Program-made: the position numbers and the translations under genes | Notes under the pieces: generated by a model | The model's input: the letters and a program-made list of their open reading frames with translations, nothing else | Databases searched by the model: none | What the model was told of the DNA's origin: nothing | In this document: positions 17,047 through 27,183 of the stretch, piece after piece | Numbering within the stretch: the first letter of the stretch is position 1 | Layout: the number at the start of each line of letters is the position of its first letter | Source: Thiohalocapsa halophila | Lineage (GTDB): Bacteria; Pseudomonadota; Gammaproteobacteria; Chromatiales; Chromatiaceae | Direction: 5' to 3' | NCBI RefSeq assembly: GCF_016583825.1 | Contig: NZ_NRRV01000012.1 | Location: 35,901-99,900, forward strand | Length of the DNA: 64,000 nt

Positions 17047-18555
17047 ATGAGTGCAACACCCGACGATGTCCTCACCGGCGAGGCCAACACGGCAGCGCAG
17101 ACTTCCTCGAAGGCCGCAGAGGCCGAGGCGGAGTACGGCCATCTCGTCAAGTCCGAGTACGAGCACGGGTTCGTCACCGACATCGAGTCGGACACCCTGC
17201 CGCCGGGCCTGGACGAGTCCGTCATCGCGACTATCTCCCAGCGCAAGGGCGAGCCCCGATGGATGCTCGACTGGCGCCTGGCGGCCTATCGCAAGTGGCT
17301 CGACATGCCGACGCCCAAGTGGGCCGCCGTGCACTACCCGCCCATCGACTACCAGTCCATCTCCTACTTCTCGGCCCCGAAGAAGCAGGAGCTCGAGAGC
17401 CTGGATGAGGTGGATCCGGCGCTGCTGGAGACCTACGAGAAGCTCGGCATCCCCATCGAAGAGCAAAAGGCGCTGGCCGGCGTCGCGGTGGACGCGGTCT
17501 TCGACAGCGTCTCGGTGGCCACCACCTTCCGCGAGAAGCTCTCGGAGGCGGGCGTCATCTTCTGCGCCATCTCTGAAGCCGTACAGGAATACCCAGAGCT
17601 GGTGCAGAAGTACCTCGGTACCGTCGTGCCCCCGACGGACAACTACTACACCGGGCTCAATTCCGCGGTGTTCACCGACGGCACCTTCGTCTACGTGCCC
17701 AAGAACACCCGCTGCCCGATGGAGCTCAGCACCTACTTCCGCATCAACGAGGCCAAGACCGGCCAGTTCGAGCGCACGCTCATCGTCGCCGACGAGGGCA
17801 GCTACGTCAGCTACCTGGAGGGCTGCACCGCGCCGCAGCGCGACGAGAACCAGTTGCACGCCGCCGTGGTGGAGCTGATCGCGCTGGAAAACGCGGAGAT
17901 CAAATATTCCACGGTGCAGAACTGGTATCCGGGCGACGAAGAGGGCCGCGGCGGCATCTACAACTTCGTCACCAAGCGCGGTGACTGCCGCGGCGACAAC
18001 TCCAAGATCAGCTGGACCCAGGTAGAGACCGGCTCCGCCATCACCTGGAAGTACCCGAGCTGCATCCTGCGCGGCGACAACTCCGTGGGCGAGTTCTACT
18101 CGGTGGCCGTCACCAAGGGCAAGCAGCAGGCGGACACCGGCACCAAGATGATCCATCTGGGCAAGAACACCCGCTCCACCATCGTCAGTAAGGGCATCTC
18201 GGCCCAGCAGGGCATCCAGTCCTACCGCGGGCTGGTGCGCATCGCCGGCAAGGCCGAAGGGGCGCGCAACCACACCCAGTGCGACTCGCTGCTGATCGGT
18301 GACAAGTGCGCCGCCAACACCTTCCCGTACATCGAGGTGAAGAACCCGAGCGCGCAGATGGAGCACGAGGCCACCACGTCGAAGATCAGCGACGATCAGC
18401 TCTTCTACTGCCGCTCCCGCGGCCTGACAGAAGAGGATGCCGTGTCCATGATCGTCAACGGCTTCTGCAAGGAGGTCTTCAACGAGCTGCCCATGGAGTT
18501 CGCCGTGGAGGCTCAGAAGCTGCTGAGCATCAGCCTCGAAGGCGCCGTGGGCTGA
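17047..18555 (+). CDS. sufB: Fe-S cluster assembly protein SufB
   Basis: A 502-aa SufB with a good Shine-Dalgarno (GGAG, 7 bp before ATG). Family landmarks include [18 protein letters not shown], the [18 protein letters not shown] segment, YLEGCTAP, the core beta-helix with [11 protein letters not shown] and [21 protein letters not shown], and the C-terminal [13 protein letters not shown]. SufB is the scaffold of the SufBC2D complex that builds Fe-S clusters in the cytosol under oxidative stress or iron limitation. It is the first gene of the suf operon here. Confidence 0.97.
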   Translation: MSATPDDVLTGEANTAAQTSSKAAEAEAEYGHLVKSEYEHGFVTDIESDTLPPGLDESVIATISQRKGEPRWMLDWRLAAYRKWLDMPTPKWAAVHYPPIDYQSISYFSAPKKQELESLDEVDPALLETYEKLGIPIEEQKALAGVAVDAVFDSVSVATTFREKLSEAGVIFCAISEAVQEYPELVQKYLGTVVPPTDNYYTGLNSAVFTDGTFVYVPKNTRCPMELSTYFRINEAKTGQFERTLIVADEGSYVSYLEGCTAPQRDENQLHAAVVELIALENAEIKYSTVQNWYPGDEEGRGGIYNFVTKRGDCRGDNSKISWTQVETGSAITWKYPSCILRGDNSVGEFYSVAVTKGKQQADTGTKMIHLGKNTRSTIVSKGISAQQGIQSYRGLVRIAGKAEGARNHTQCDSLLIGDKCAANTFPYIEVKNPSAQMEHEATTSKISDDQLFYCRSRGLTEEDAVSMIVNGFCKEVFNELPMEFAVEAQKLLSISLEGAVG

Positions 18556-18781
18556 GCGGGCCGACCGGGCGCCGCACCGGCCGAGGTCCGGGGGCGCCCG
18601 ACGAGCCCATTACCGCTGCCGGCTGCGGCTCGGCGGCAGCGCCGCCGACCCCGTCGCGGGGGCCAGTCGCCACGCGCAAATACTGCCGCGCCACCGCTGG
18701 GTGCTGCCGCGGCGTCAACCGACAAGTAAGCCGCATCCGATGACACATGCACGGATGCCGTCAGCCGATTGGGAGTCGAAC

Positions 18782-19530
<749 letters not shown>

Positions 19531-19534
<4 letters not shown>

Positions 19535-20883
19535 GCGCGCAGGCACTCAAGTCCGATACCCCGGCGGCGCCGCAGACACCGGAGCCCGGGCCGTTCGACA
19601 GCTGGCTGCCGAGCGTGGCGCGCGCCGATGAGCCGCAGTGGCTTGCACTCGCCCGTGCCGACGCCACCGAGCGGGTACACACCCAGGGCGCGCCCACCAG
19701 CAAGTCCGAGGGCTGGCGCTACACCGGCCTGCGCGCCCTGCTGGAGCAGGGCTTCACGCCGGTGGACGAGCCACTGAGCGCACTGCTGCCGGAGGACATC
19801 GACGACCTCTTGGTGCGGGGCCTGGACAGCCACCGCGTGGTCATGGTCAACGGCCGCTTCGCTCCGCAGCTGTCCGACCTGGCGGACCTGCCGTCCGGGC
19901 TCACGATCAACGGCCTGCGCGCCAGCCTCGCCGAGGCGCCGACGGCCCTGGCCGACAGCATCAACGCCGTCGCCGGCGAGGGTGCGCATGTCTTTGCATC
20001 GCTGAACACCGCCGGCCTGGACGACGGCATGGTACTGCACGCCAAGCGCGGGACGCTGGCGGAGAAGCCCGTCGAGCTGCTGCATCTATCCGTGGGCATG
20101 GACGAGCCGCGCGTGGCCCAGCCGCGGCACTTGATCAGCCTCGACGACGGCGCGCAGGTGACGCTCATCGAGCGCTTCGCGAGCCTGGGCGATGCCTTGT
20201 ACTGCAACAACGCCCTGCTGGAGATCCGCCTCGGCCGGGATGCGGCACTCAAGCACAGACGCGTGCAGCTGGAGAGCCCCAGCGCCTTTCACGTCTCGGG
20301 GGTGTATCTGAGCCAAGCCGCCAATAGCCGCTACGACGGCGTCAATGTCGGCATCGGCGCACGCTGGGCACGCACCGATGTGGTGACCCGCTTCAGCGGC
20401 GAGTACGCTGACTGCAATCTCCAGGGCCTGTACCTGGCCGGCGACCAACAGCTGCTGGACTACCACCTGGATGTCCACCACGGCCTGCCGCACTGCGCGA
20501 GCCGCGAGAACTTCAAGGGCGTGGTGCACGGCAAGGGCAAGGCCGTGTTCGACGGGCTGGTGTATGTCGCCAAGGACGCCCAGCACACGGATGCCGAAAT
20601 GTCCAACCGCAACCTCTTGCTGTCGCAGAGCGCGGAAGTGGACACCAAGCCGCAGCTCGAGATCTACGCGGACGACGTCAAGTGCAGCCACGGCACGACC
20701 GTGGGTCAGATCGAGCCGGAGAAGCTCTTCTACCTGCGCTCCCGCGGCATCCCGCAGGCGCTGGCGCGGCGGATGCTCTGCATCGGATTCGCCGGCGAGA
20801 TCATCGATGCCCTGGGCAACGACGCCCTTGCGGAGTATGTGGCCGATGCCGTCGGCAACCGCTTGGAGGCCGCGCCGCTATAG
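19531..20883 (+). CDS. sufD: Fe-S cluster assembly protein SufD
   Basis: A 450-aa SufD, the SufB paralogue that completes the SufBC2D complex and is needed for iron acquisition into the scaffold. The C-terminal half has the family pattern: LYLAGDQQLLDYHLDVHHGLPHC, the FKGVVHGKGKAVFDG segment, KPQLEIYADDVKCSHGTTVG and FYLRSRGIP. The N-terminal part contains TSKSEGWRYTGLRAL. It is translationally coupled to sufC by a 4-bp overlap. Confidence 0.96.
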
Positions 20884-20917
20884 GGGCAGCTCGGCTGTCC
20901 GCGGGAGGCGATCCGAA

Positions 20918-20948
20918 ACCCGTTCCGGGTCCGAGCCCTCGGGCTCGG
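20918..20948 (+). other. tandem hairpins between sufD and sufT
   Basis: Two adjacent stem-loops: ACCCG-TTC-CGGGT (20918-20930) and CCGAGCC-CTCG-GGCTCGG (20931-20948 region). There is no following T tract, so they are not a classical terminator. They may protect the sufBCD mRNA or reduce expression of sufT. Confidence 0.5.
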
Positions 20949-20977
20949 TCCTGACAGGTCGTAACGGTGGTGAAGTG

Positions 20978-21421
20978 ATGAATAGACTTGCGCGTTTCGC
21001 CGGCTTTGGTGCCGGCCATCAAGAAGGCGTCGACCGCGACGAGACCGAGGCCGGCGATGCCGCCACAGCGGCTTCGCCCGCGGGCGCTACCGGCGCTCCG
21101 GGGGCCGGTGTCGGCGGCGAGGCGCTGCGAGAGCCCATCATCGCGGCGCTGCGAAATGTCCATGACCCGGAGATCCCGGTCAACATCTACGATCTCGGGC
21201 TTATCTACAAGATCGACATCGGCGAGGGCAACGACATCGCCATCGACATGACCCTGACGGCGCCGGCCTGCCCCGTCGCCGGCATGATGCCGGTGATGGT
21301 CAAAGACGCGGTGAAAACCGTCGACGGCGTGGGCGAGGTCGAAGTCGAGCTGGTGTGGGACCCCCCGTGGAGCCCGGATACCATGTCCGACGAGGCCAAG
21401 CTCCAGCTCGGGATGTTGTAA
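20978..21421 (+). CDS. sufT: SufT-like MIP18/DUF59 Fe-S maturation protein
   Basis: A 147-aa protein. Residues ~45-147 are a MIP18/DUF59 domain, with the NVHDPEIPVNIYDLGLIY motif, a conserved TAPACPVAGMMP cysteine motif and VWDPPWSPDTMSDEAK near the end. The first 45 residues are a low-complexity Ala/Gly-rich extension. SufT proteins help mature Fe-S proteins in strains that rely on SUF. The ATG at 20978 follows GGTGG. No SufS, SufE or SufU gene follows in this operon. Confidence 0.9.
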   Translation: MNRLARFAGFGAGHQEGVDRDETEAGDAATAASPAGATGAPGAGVGGEALREPIIAALRNVHDPEIPVNIYDLGLIYKIDIGEGNDIAIDMTLTAPACPVAGMMPVMVKDAVKTVDGVGEVEVELVWDPPWSPDTMSDEAKLQLGML

Positions 21422-21445
21422 GGCCGCTCGGGCGCTATCAATCGC

Positions 21446-21474
21446 TTGACACGGGGTATTCCCGGTCGAAAAAT
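21446..21474 (+). promoter_or_regulatory. TTGACA element with a GGGTATTCCC dyad
   Basis: A perfect -35 hexamer TTGACA (21446-21451) is followed by the dyad CGGGGTATTCCCGG (21452-21465) and a weak -10, AAAAAT, 17 bp downstream. The 12-mer GGGTATTCCCGG recurs inverted upstream of rpfF. The terminator that follows at 21486 complicates the reading: this may be an attenuated leader promoter or chance. Confidence 0.3.
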
Positions 21475-21485
21475 CGGGATGCGCA

Positions 21486-21522
21486 GGGGTCGAGACGTTG
21501 GCGATGCTCGACCCCCCTTTTT
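21486..21522 (+). terminator. Rho-independent terminator after sufT
   Basis: A 9-bp perfect stem, GGGGTCGAG (21486-21494) with CTCGACCCC (21507-21515), a 12-nt loop and a T5 tract at 21518-21522. It lies 65 bp after the sufT stop and probably ends the suf operon transcript. Confidence 0.75.
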
Positions 21523-21523
21523 C

Positions 21524-21595
21524 TATGACCAAGTTTTTGGCCAAGCCTATGACCAAGTCGGTGACCAGGTCTATCATCTGGTCTATGACCTGGAT
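21524..21595. repeat. 12-bp imperfect tandem repeat (six units)
   Basis: Six consecutive 12-bp units: TATGACCAAGTT, TTTGGCCAAGCC, TATGACCAAGTC, GGTGACCAGGTC, TATCATCTGGTC and TATGACCTGGAT. It lies directly after the suf terminator and 72 bp before the next gene. Unit length and placement suggest an array of protein-binding sites or a decayed minisatellite. Confidence 0.75.
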
Positions 21596-21666
21596 CGAGA
21601 GGACCACCGTCAGATGCTAGCCCTGTGGCAGGCGACCGCAGACCACTCGCGGCAGGTGCCCGAGCC

Positions 21667-23409
21667 ATGGCGGGATTGTCGCGGCTCCCCCGGGTCGCTC
21701 CTGTCACGGGGCTTGCCGCAGTCGCACTGGAGGCCGACGGAGCGCATGCCTCAGTGGTGAGCGCGCAGCCTGCCATCGCCAACACACACGGTGTCGCCAC
21801 CGCGCTCGACATGTCGCCCGTATGGCCCAGCGCGTCCGGGCGACCCTTGGTGGTGGTGGTGGATGACCAGAGCTCCGGGCGGCGGATTCTGGAGGCCGTG
21901 ATACGCGGCATCGACGCACAGCTCGATGTGCAGGCCTTTGCCGATGCCGCTGTGGCGCTGGAGCAGATCGGGGCCCAGATACCGGATCTGATCGTCACCG
22001 ACTACCTGATGCCGGGGTTGGACGGGCTGGATTTTATCCGCCGGGTGCGCTCGCTGCCCGGCTGTGAAGACCTGCCCATCATCGTGGTCACGATTGTCGA
22101 GGACCGGCGGGTTCGCTACAAAGCGCTGGACGCCGGGGCCACGGATTTTCTCAGTCGGCCCATCGACGAGCAAGAATGCCGAGTGCGCTGCCGCAACTTG
22201 CTGATGCTGCGCCTCTCGCACCAGGAGCTGCGCCGCCGCAGCGAGCAACTGGCACGGCTGTCCAAGCAGCTGAGCCTCGCCGAGCAGCGCGAGCGCAAGC
22301 GTCTGGCGCAGGTCATCCACGATGATCTCCAGCAACTGCTGGTGGCAACAGAGCTTAGCTTGCAGCGCGTCGGCCGACGTCTGCCCGCCGGCGAAGGCAT
22401 GGAGCAGTTGCACGATACCCTGGCCGGGGCATCCGATCTGCTGCAGCAAGCGACCGGTGTGGCGCGTAGTCTCGTGGGGGATCTCAGTCCCCCCATCCTG
22501 CACGAGGCGGGCCTCGTGGAAGCCCTAGAATGGCTGGCGCGGCGCATGCGGGGCCGCTATGGCCTCGACGTGGCCTTGAGCCTCGATGCTGCCGCGGCGC
22601 CCGCCAGCGACGACGTGCGCAGTGTGCTGTTCGACGCGGTGCGGGAGGCCCTGTTCAATGTCGTCAAGCATGCCGAGACGGACCGGGCGCGCCTCAGCCT
22701 GCTCCGCAGTGGCGATGCGCGTCTGCGCCTGTTGGTGGAGGACGACGGCGTCGGCTTCGATGGGACAGCTCGGCGCGATGACACCAGCCCCGAGGAGGGT
22801 TTCGGCCTGTTCTCCATGGGCGAGCGGCTGCACATGCTCGGCGGCCAGCTGCGGGTCGCGAGCGAAGTCGGCAGGGGTACCCGGGTGGAAATGACAGCCC
22901 CGCTCGGTGGCGATGCCGATGCGGGCGGAGATGCCGCGGCATGCGATTCCGATGTGGGTGCAGCGTTCTCGGAGGTGCTTCCGGCGCCCGCGGTGTCCGT
23001 CGCTTCGCCGGCCCCCCTGCGTATTCTGCTGGCGGACGATCACGCTATGATGCGCCGAGCATTGTCCGCCATGTTGGCGGGAGAGCCCGGCATCACCGTC
23101 AGCGGCGAGGCCAGCGATGGCTTGGAGGCGATCGCCGAGGTGGAGCGCTCGCAGCCCGATATGGTGCTGATGGATGTCTCGATGCCGCGCATGGACGGGC
23201 TGGAGGCCACGAGACGCATCAAGGCGCGCTGGCCGAGCGTACAGGTGATCGGGTTGTCCATGCATGAGCCCTCGGATCGCTCGCAAGCCATGCTCGCCGC
23301 CGGTGCAGCCGCCTACCTGTGCAAGAGCGACGATGTCGGACTGCTCTTGGAGACCATTCGCCGCGTGAGCGTGCGCGGGGCATCGGCAGCGCCCCCTGCC
23401 GGCGACTGA
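21667..23409 (+). CDS. receiver-histidine kinase-receiver fusion protein
   Basis: A ~580-aa soluble signalling protein. The N-terminal receiver (about 55-175) has VVVVDDQSSGRR and the Asp in IVTDYLMPGLDG. A NarX-type kinase core follows, with phosphoacceptor His in VIHDDLQQLLV and an HATPase domain (DDGVGFDG, GFGLFSMGERL). The C-terminal NarL-like receiver (ILLADDHAMMRR, LMDVSMPRMDG) has no DNA-binding domain. The kinase-REC half is closely similar in layout to the end of the bacteriophytochrome at 12746, so the two are probable paralogues. GTG 21625 and ATG 21811 are alternative starts. It is followed by the RpfC-like kinase after 65 bp. Confidence 0.85.
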   Translation: MAGLSRLPRVAPVTGLAAVALEADGAHASVVSAQPAIANTHGVATALDMSPVWPSASGRPLVVVVDDQSSGRRILEAVIRGIDAQLDVQAFADAAVALEQIGAQIPDLIVTDYLMPGLDGLDFIRRVRSLPGCEDLPIIVVTIVEDRRVRYKALDAGATDFLSRPIDEQECRVRCRNLLMLRLSHQELRRRSEQLARLSKQLSLAEQRERKRLAQVIHDDLQQLLVATELSLQRVGRRLPAGEGMEQLHDTLAGASDLLQQATGVARSLVGDLSPPILHEAGLVEALEWLARRMRGRYGLDVALSLDAAAAPASDDVRSVLFDAVREALFNVVKHAETDRARLSLLRSGDARLRLLVEDDGVGFDGTARRDDTSPEEGFGLFSMGERLHMLGGQLRVASEVGRGTRVEMTAPLGGDADAGGDAAACDSDVGAAFSEVLPAPAVSVASPAPLRILLADDHAMMRRALSAMLAGEPGITVSGEASDGLEAIAEVERSQPDMVLMDVSMPRMDGLEATRRIKARWPSVQVIGLSMHEPSDRSQAMLAAGAAAYLCKSDDVGLLLETIRRVSVRGASAAPPAGD

Positions 23410-23474
23410 CGGCGGTACGGGGGCGCTGACCACGCCGTGCCGCGCGCTGCTGTGGACCAACTCGGGATACGGCG

Positions 23475-25820
23475 ATGGCGATGGCGCGGAACCGTGATCG
23501 ACAAGCGACCGACGGGGTCACCACAGATGGCCGCCAGCGGCTGCTGAGCCCTTTGCTCGCGCGCTTGCGCGCCAGTACTGCCGAGCAGGAACAGGCCATC
23601 ATCCGGGTGGTGCTGGGTGGCATCGCGGTCTTGTACATGGTCACCGCCGGCAGCGAGGGGCTGCCCGACTACATCGTGCTCATGGTGCGCTGGATCGCGG
23701 GCCTGTTCCTCGGATCGGCGCTCTTGTTGCTGGCGGCTGCATTCGTCGGCTTGGGGCCGATACCTCTGCGGCGCAGCTTCGGGATTCTGCTCGACATTGC
23801 CGCCACCTCGGTGACCATGGCTATTGCGGGGGAGGCCGGAGCACCGCTGCTCGGCATCTATCTGTGGGTCATCGTTGGCAATGGCTTTCGCTACGACGCC
23901 CGCTATCTTGCTCTGGCCACGTTGCTGAGCCTCGCGGGCTTCACGCTGGCGGCGCTCAACTCGCCCTACTGGCACGCCCATCCCTTCTTCGCACTCAGCT
24001 ATCTGCTGGTGCTGTTGATTATTCCCGCCTATGTCGGGGCGCTCCTCGGTAAGCTGCGTCGCGCGATGCGTCAGGCCGAGCTCGCGAGCTCAGCGAAAAG
24101 CCGTTTCCTCGCGAAGATGAGCCACGAGCTGCGTACGCCGCTCAACGGCGTCATCGGCCTTAGCGAGCTGTTGCTGGATGCCGACTTGCGGGGGCAGGAG
24201 CGAGAGTTCGTGCGCACCATCCACGCCTCGGGGCGCACCTTGCTCGGGATCATCGAATCGATCCTGGATTTCTCCAAGATCGAGGCAGGTCGCATCAACA
24301 TCGTCTCCGGGGATTTCGATATCGAGCGTCTCGTGATGGAGACGGTTGCCATGTTCGGCGCAGAGGCCAAGCGTAAAGGGATCGCATTGGATGTGCAGCT
24401 CGACCCCGAGCTGCCGCAGCAGCTGTGCGGCGATACACTGCATATCCGCCAGGTGCTCATCAATCTGCTCGGCAACGCCATCAAGTTCACCGAGACCGGC
24501 AGCGTCACGGTGCGCGTGCTGCGAGGTGACGATGAGGGGGCGTCGCCGCAGCGGGTGCCGGTTCGCTTCGAAGTCGAAGACACCGGCATCGGTATCGCCG
24601 TGGCGGATCAGCCCCATATTTTCGAGAGCTTCCGCCAGGCCAATACCGATACCTCCCGCCTCTACGGCGGTACCGGCCTCGGCACCGCCATCGCCCGCGA
24701 GCTGGTGCAGCTGATGGGGGGACGCATCGATTTTCGCAGCAGCTTGGGGCAGGGCTCTGTCTTTTGGCTCGAGCTGCCGCTCGCGCGCTCCCAGGAGATG
24801 CAGACCGCTGCGCGGGAAGAGCACGTGGAAGCGTCCACGACTGCCTCTGTATCAGGATCTCCGCCGGAGGCGGAGAACATTATCTCGCTCGCAGACCACC
24901 ATCGCCGCCAGCTCCCGGCCGGCGGGCTGCGGCTGCTCGTGGCCGAGGACAATGACACCAACAGACAGGTGCTGCGGGCCATGCTGGAGCGCGCCGGGCA
25001 TCGGTTGACGCTGGTGACCGACGGCGAGGCCGCATTGGACGCGCTTGAGTCGGATGGCGATGCGCCGGACCTGCTGGTACTGGACAAGAACATGCCCGGT
25101 CGCGGCGGCCTAGAGGTGTTTCGGGCACAGCGCTTCATGCGCCCGCAGGCGCCCATCCCCACCATCATTCTCTCTGCCGACGCGACGGAAGACGCCTTTG
25201 CCGAAGCACAGGCCGCCGGGGTCGATGCCTATCTCACCAAGCCCGTCGAGGGGCGTGGGCTGCTCGATACCATTGCCCGCGTCGCCCGCAGGCAGCGACC
25301 CGCGCCAGTCGGTGGCGGCGCGCCGGCGGGTGCGCAGTCGCTCGGCAGTCGCTCGCCCGCGCCAGCAGCTGCCCAGCCTGTCAGCAGCAGCTCGCGCGCG
25401 GCGGCGGTCGAGCCCCTGCTGGATGCCGACAAGGTGGCCGAGCTGCGGCGGCTCGGCAAGGGGAGCAACTTCTTCGAGGAGCTGCTCTCGGGCTTCCAGG
25501 GGGACGCGCACACCGCGATGGCCGGTATCGCTGAGTCCTTGCAGATCGGCGATTACCCGGCCCTGCGCCGGTCGGTGCACGCGCTCGAGGGCAGCGCCGG
25601 CGAGATCGGGGCCCTGCGCCTCGTGGGTGCCGTGCGGCGCCTGCGCAGTCTCCGGCCCTTTGAGCTGGATTCGCCCCGGGCCCGCGGGCTGGAGCGCGAG
25701 GTCAGGCAGGCCTTGGCGGGGACACTCCATGAGCTGGGCCTGCATGAGACCCACCCGGGCGACGCCAAGGCCGCGGCGCAGCCGCCGCAGCCCAGGCCGC
25801 AAACTGATCCCACCGCCTGA
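23475..25820 (+). CDS. rpfC: RpfC-like hybrid sensor kinase (DSF sensor candidate)
   Basis: A 781-aa hybrid kinase. About five hydrophobic helices (residues ~41-192) form the input domain. A HisKA domain has the phosphoacceptor His217 in FLAKMSHELRTPLNG. The HATPase domain (FEVEDTGIGIA, YGGTGLGTAIA) leads to a receiver with Asp in LLVLDKNMPG and a C-terminal Hpt domain with SVHALEGSAGEIG. This order (5 TM, HK, REC, Hpt) is that of Xanthomonas RpfC, the receptor for diffusible signal factor. It is convergent with an RpfF homologue, as in Xanthomonas. No RpfG (HD-GYP) gene is in the window, so the output partner is unknown. Confidence 0.75.
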   Translation: MAMARNRDRQATDGVTTDGRQRLLSPLLARLRASTAEQEQAIIRVVLGGIAVLYMVTAGSEGLPDYIVLMVRWIAGLFLGSALLLLAAAFVGLGPIPLRRSFGILLDIAATSVTMAIAGEAGAPLLGIYLWVIVGNGFRYDARYLALATLLSLAGFTLAALNSPYWHAHPFFALSYLLVLLIIPAYVGALLGKLRRAMRQAELASSAKSRFLAKMSHELRTPLNGVIGLSELLLDADLRGQEREFVRTIHASGRTLLGIIESILDFSKIEAGRINIVSGDFDIERLVMETVAMFGAEAKRKGIALDVQLDPELPQQLCGDTLHIRQVLINLLGNAIKFTETGSVTVRVLRGDDEGASPQRVPVRFEVEDTGIGIAVADQPHIFESFRQANTDTSRLYGGTGLGTAIARELVQLMGGRIDFRSSLGQGSVFWLELPLARSQEMQTAAREEHVEASTTASVSGSPPEAENIISLADHHRRQLPAGGLRLLVAEDNDTNRQVLRAMLERAGHRLTLVTDGEAALDALESDGDAPDLLVLDKNMPGRGGLEVFRAQRFMRPQAPIPTIILSADATEDAFAEAQAAGVDAYLTKPVEGRGLLDTIARVARRQRPAPVGGGAPAGAQSLGSRSPAPAAAQPVSSSSRAAAVEPLLDADKVAELRRLGKGSNFFEELLSGFQGDAHTAMAGIAESLQIGDYPALRRSVHALEGSAGEIGALRLVGAVRRLRSLRPFELDSPRARGLEREVRQALAGTLHELGLHETHPGDAKAAAQPPQPRPQTDPTA

Positions 25821-25869
25821 CCCGCTGATCGCCGCCTTGGTGGCCGGGTCAGGCCGCAGGGCCGACTCC

Positions 25870-26730
25870 TCAGGCCGCCGCTGCGCCGCGCTGGTGTTGG
25901 CGCGAGACCAAGCGCTGCATCATACGCAGGTCCCGCTGGTCGAGGCTCAAGGCTGTATCCACCCAGATCTCCACGGTGTCCAGCAGCTCTTGATAAGAAA
26001 TCGGATCGAGGGTATCGCGAACCCGGCGCAAAGCACGGAAGCCATTACGGGCGCGATTCTCGCGCTTGACATACTCATAGACCGCAAGGTCACCCTCGCC
26101 GGGCTGGGCCAGCACGTCCACGAGGCCCATCTCGTGCAGGTCCTCGGCGCTGTAGAGATTGCCACTGAGAATCATGCGCTCCGCTTGCTTGGCGCCCAGC
26201 TTGCGTGAGAGCAGGCTGTAGGCTCCCATGCCGGGGAATAGGTTGAAGAGAATTTCCGGGAAGCCCATTTGTGCGCCCCGCTCGGCAATCAGCACATCGC
26301 TGGATAATGCCGTCTCGAAGCCGCCCCCTAAGGCGCTACCCTGGACCAAAGAGATTGTCGTCACCGGACTGCCGAAGTGCTGGATGTTCCCATAGAGCGC
26401 GTCGATGCACTTGCGCCCGTAGGCGAGCAATCCCGCCCGATCTTGCGCTTGGACCAGACTACCGAACAGATCCAGGTCGCCGCCGAGGTTAAAGGTCCCG
26501 GGAATGGTCGAGGCGGTCACGTGGTAGCGCATGCCGAGCCGCTCGGCGTTGTCGCTCAGGTGGTCTACCCAGTGATTGAGCTCATCGAGCACCGCGATGG
26601 TGAAGCAGGGCCGCTCGGCAGGCTGCATATAGCACCAAGCGATGTGATGGTGCTGGTCCAGGTGGACTTGGAGCTGACGGTAGGCGGGGGTTGCTGGTGT
26701 GCGATCAATGATGGTGGCGACTGTGGACAT
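25870..26730 (-). CDS. rpfF: RpfF-like DSF synthase (crotonase family)
   Basis: A 286-aa enoyl-CoA hydratase-fold protein closely matching RpfF. Shared signatures are FNLGGDLDLF, LVQGSALGGGFETALS, PEILFNLFPGMGAYS, ILSGNLYSAEDL and VEIWVDTAL. Both glutamates needed for dehydratase/thioesterase activity in RpfF are present (Glu139 in GGGFE, Glu159 in FPEILF). RpfF makes cis-2-unsaturated fatty acid quorum signals from acyl-ACP. ATG 26730 has a GGAG 9 bp upstream; the longer frame adds an unrelated Pro/Ala tail. It is convergent with the RpfC-like kinase, 50 bp between stops. Confidence 0.85.
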   Translation of the reverse strand: MSTVATIIDRTPATPAYRQLQVHLDQHHHIAWCYMQPAERPCFTIAVLDELNHWVDHLSDNAERLGMRYHVTASTIPGTFNLGGDLDLFGSLVQAQDRAGLLAYGRKCIDALYGNIQHFGSPVTTISLVQGSALGGGFETALSSDVLIAERGAQMGFPEILFNLFPGMGAYSLLSRKLGAKQAERMILSGNLYSAEDLHEMGLVDVLAQPGEGDLAVYEYVKRENRARNGFRALRRVRDTLDPISYQELLDTVEIWVDTALSLDQRDLRMMQRLVSRQHQRGAAAA

Positions 26731-27183
26731 GGGAGGCTCCGGTTCAGCGAAGGTTTGAGGAAGCGGGCGTGGTCGCCGCTGGTCCGCGTTCGCTCGGCCT
26801 GGCCCTTCGGCTGCCGGGGCGGAGTCCATTGCCGCTGTGCGCAGTCCGCGGTGGTTGCAGGGTTGCTGATGTCGGCACCCGACTGCTGGGCAATCACTGC
26901 GGGGTTTTCCGGGAATACCCTAAAGGGTCAACCCTGGTCTGTGGCCATGCAAACGCTGCCCTCATGCTAAGCGCAACGCTTTAACAAAAAATCAGGTATT
27001 CCCTGATTCCAATCTAAGCAAAACTATGCTGAGCCCCGCAGTGTGAGGCGGGTCTCACTTTGGGCGTCTGCGCGCGGGGTCCAAGCGCATCCGCGCCCGC
27101 GCTGGTCGACGCAGGCCGGGCGGTGTCGACTCGCCGAGGTCCGCCTTGGGCCGGGCGGGCCGGGCGGGTTGGCTCGCTGCGGC
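26731..27183. other. upstream region of rpfF
   Basis: No gene is supported. On the rpfF strand it contains TTGACC (26926-26931), then GGGTATTCCCGG (26909-26920), and further up a perfect dyad AATCAGG-TATTC-CCTGATT (26990-27008). An AT-richer stretch surrounds the latter. Confidence 0.6.
26990..27008. promoter_or_regulatory. dyad AATCAGG-N5-CCTGATT upstream of rpfF
   Basis: A perfect 7-bp inverted repeat with a 5-bp spacer, about 260 bp upstream of the rpfF start. Its centre (GGTATTCCC) is the core of the GGGTATTCCCGG motif seen at 26909-26920 and at 21454-21465. A candidate operator; the regulator is unknown. Confidence 0.45.

Noticed and set aside
16699..18366. Long minus-strand frame over sufB
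   Set aside because: Antisense to sufB; no domain recognised and no ribosome site.
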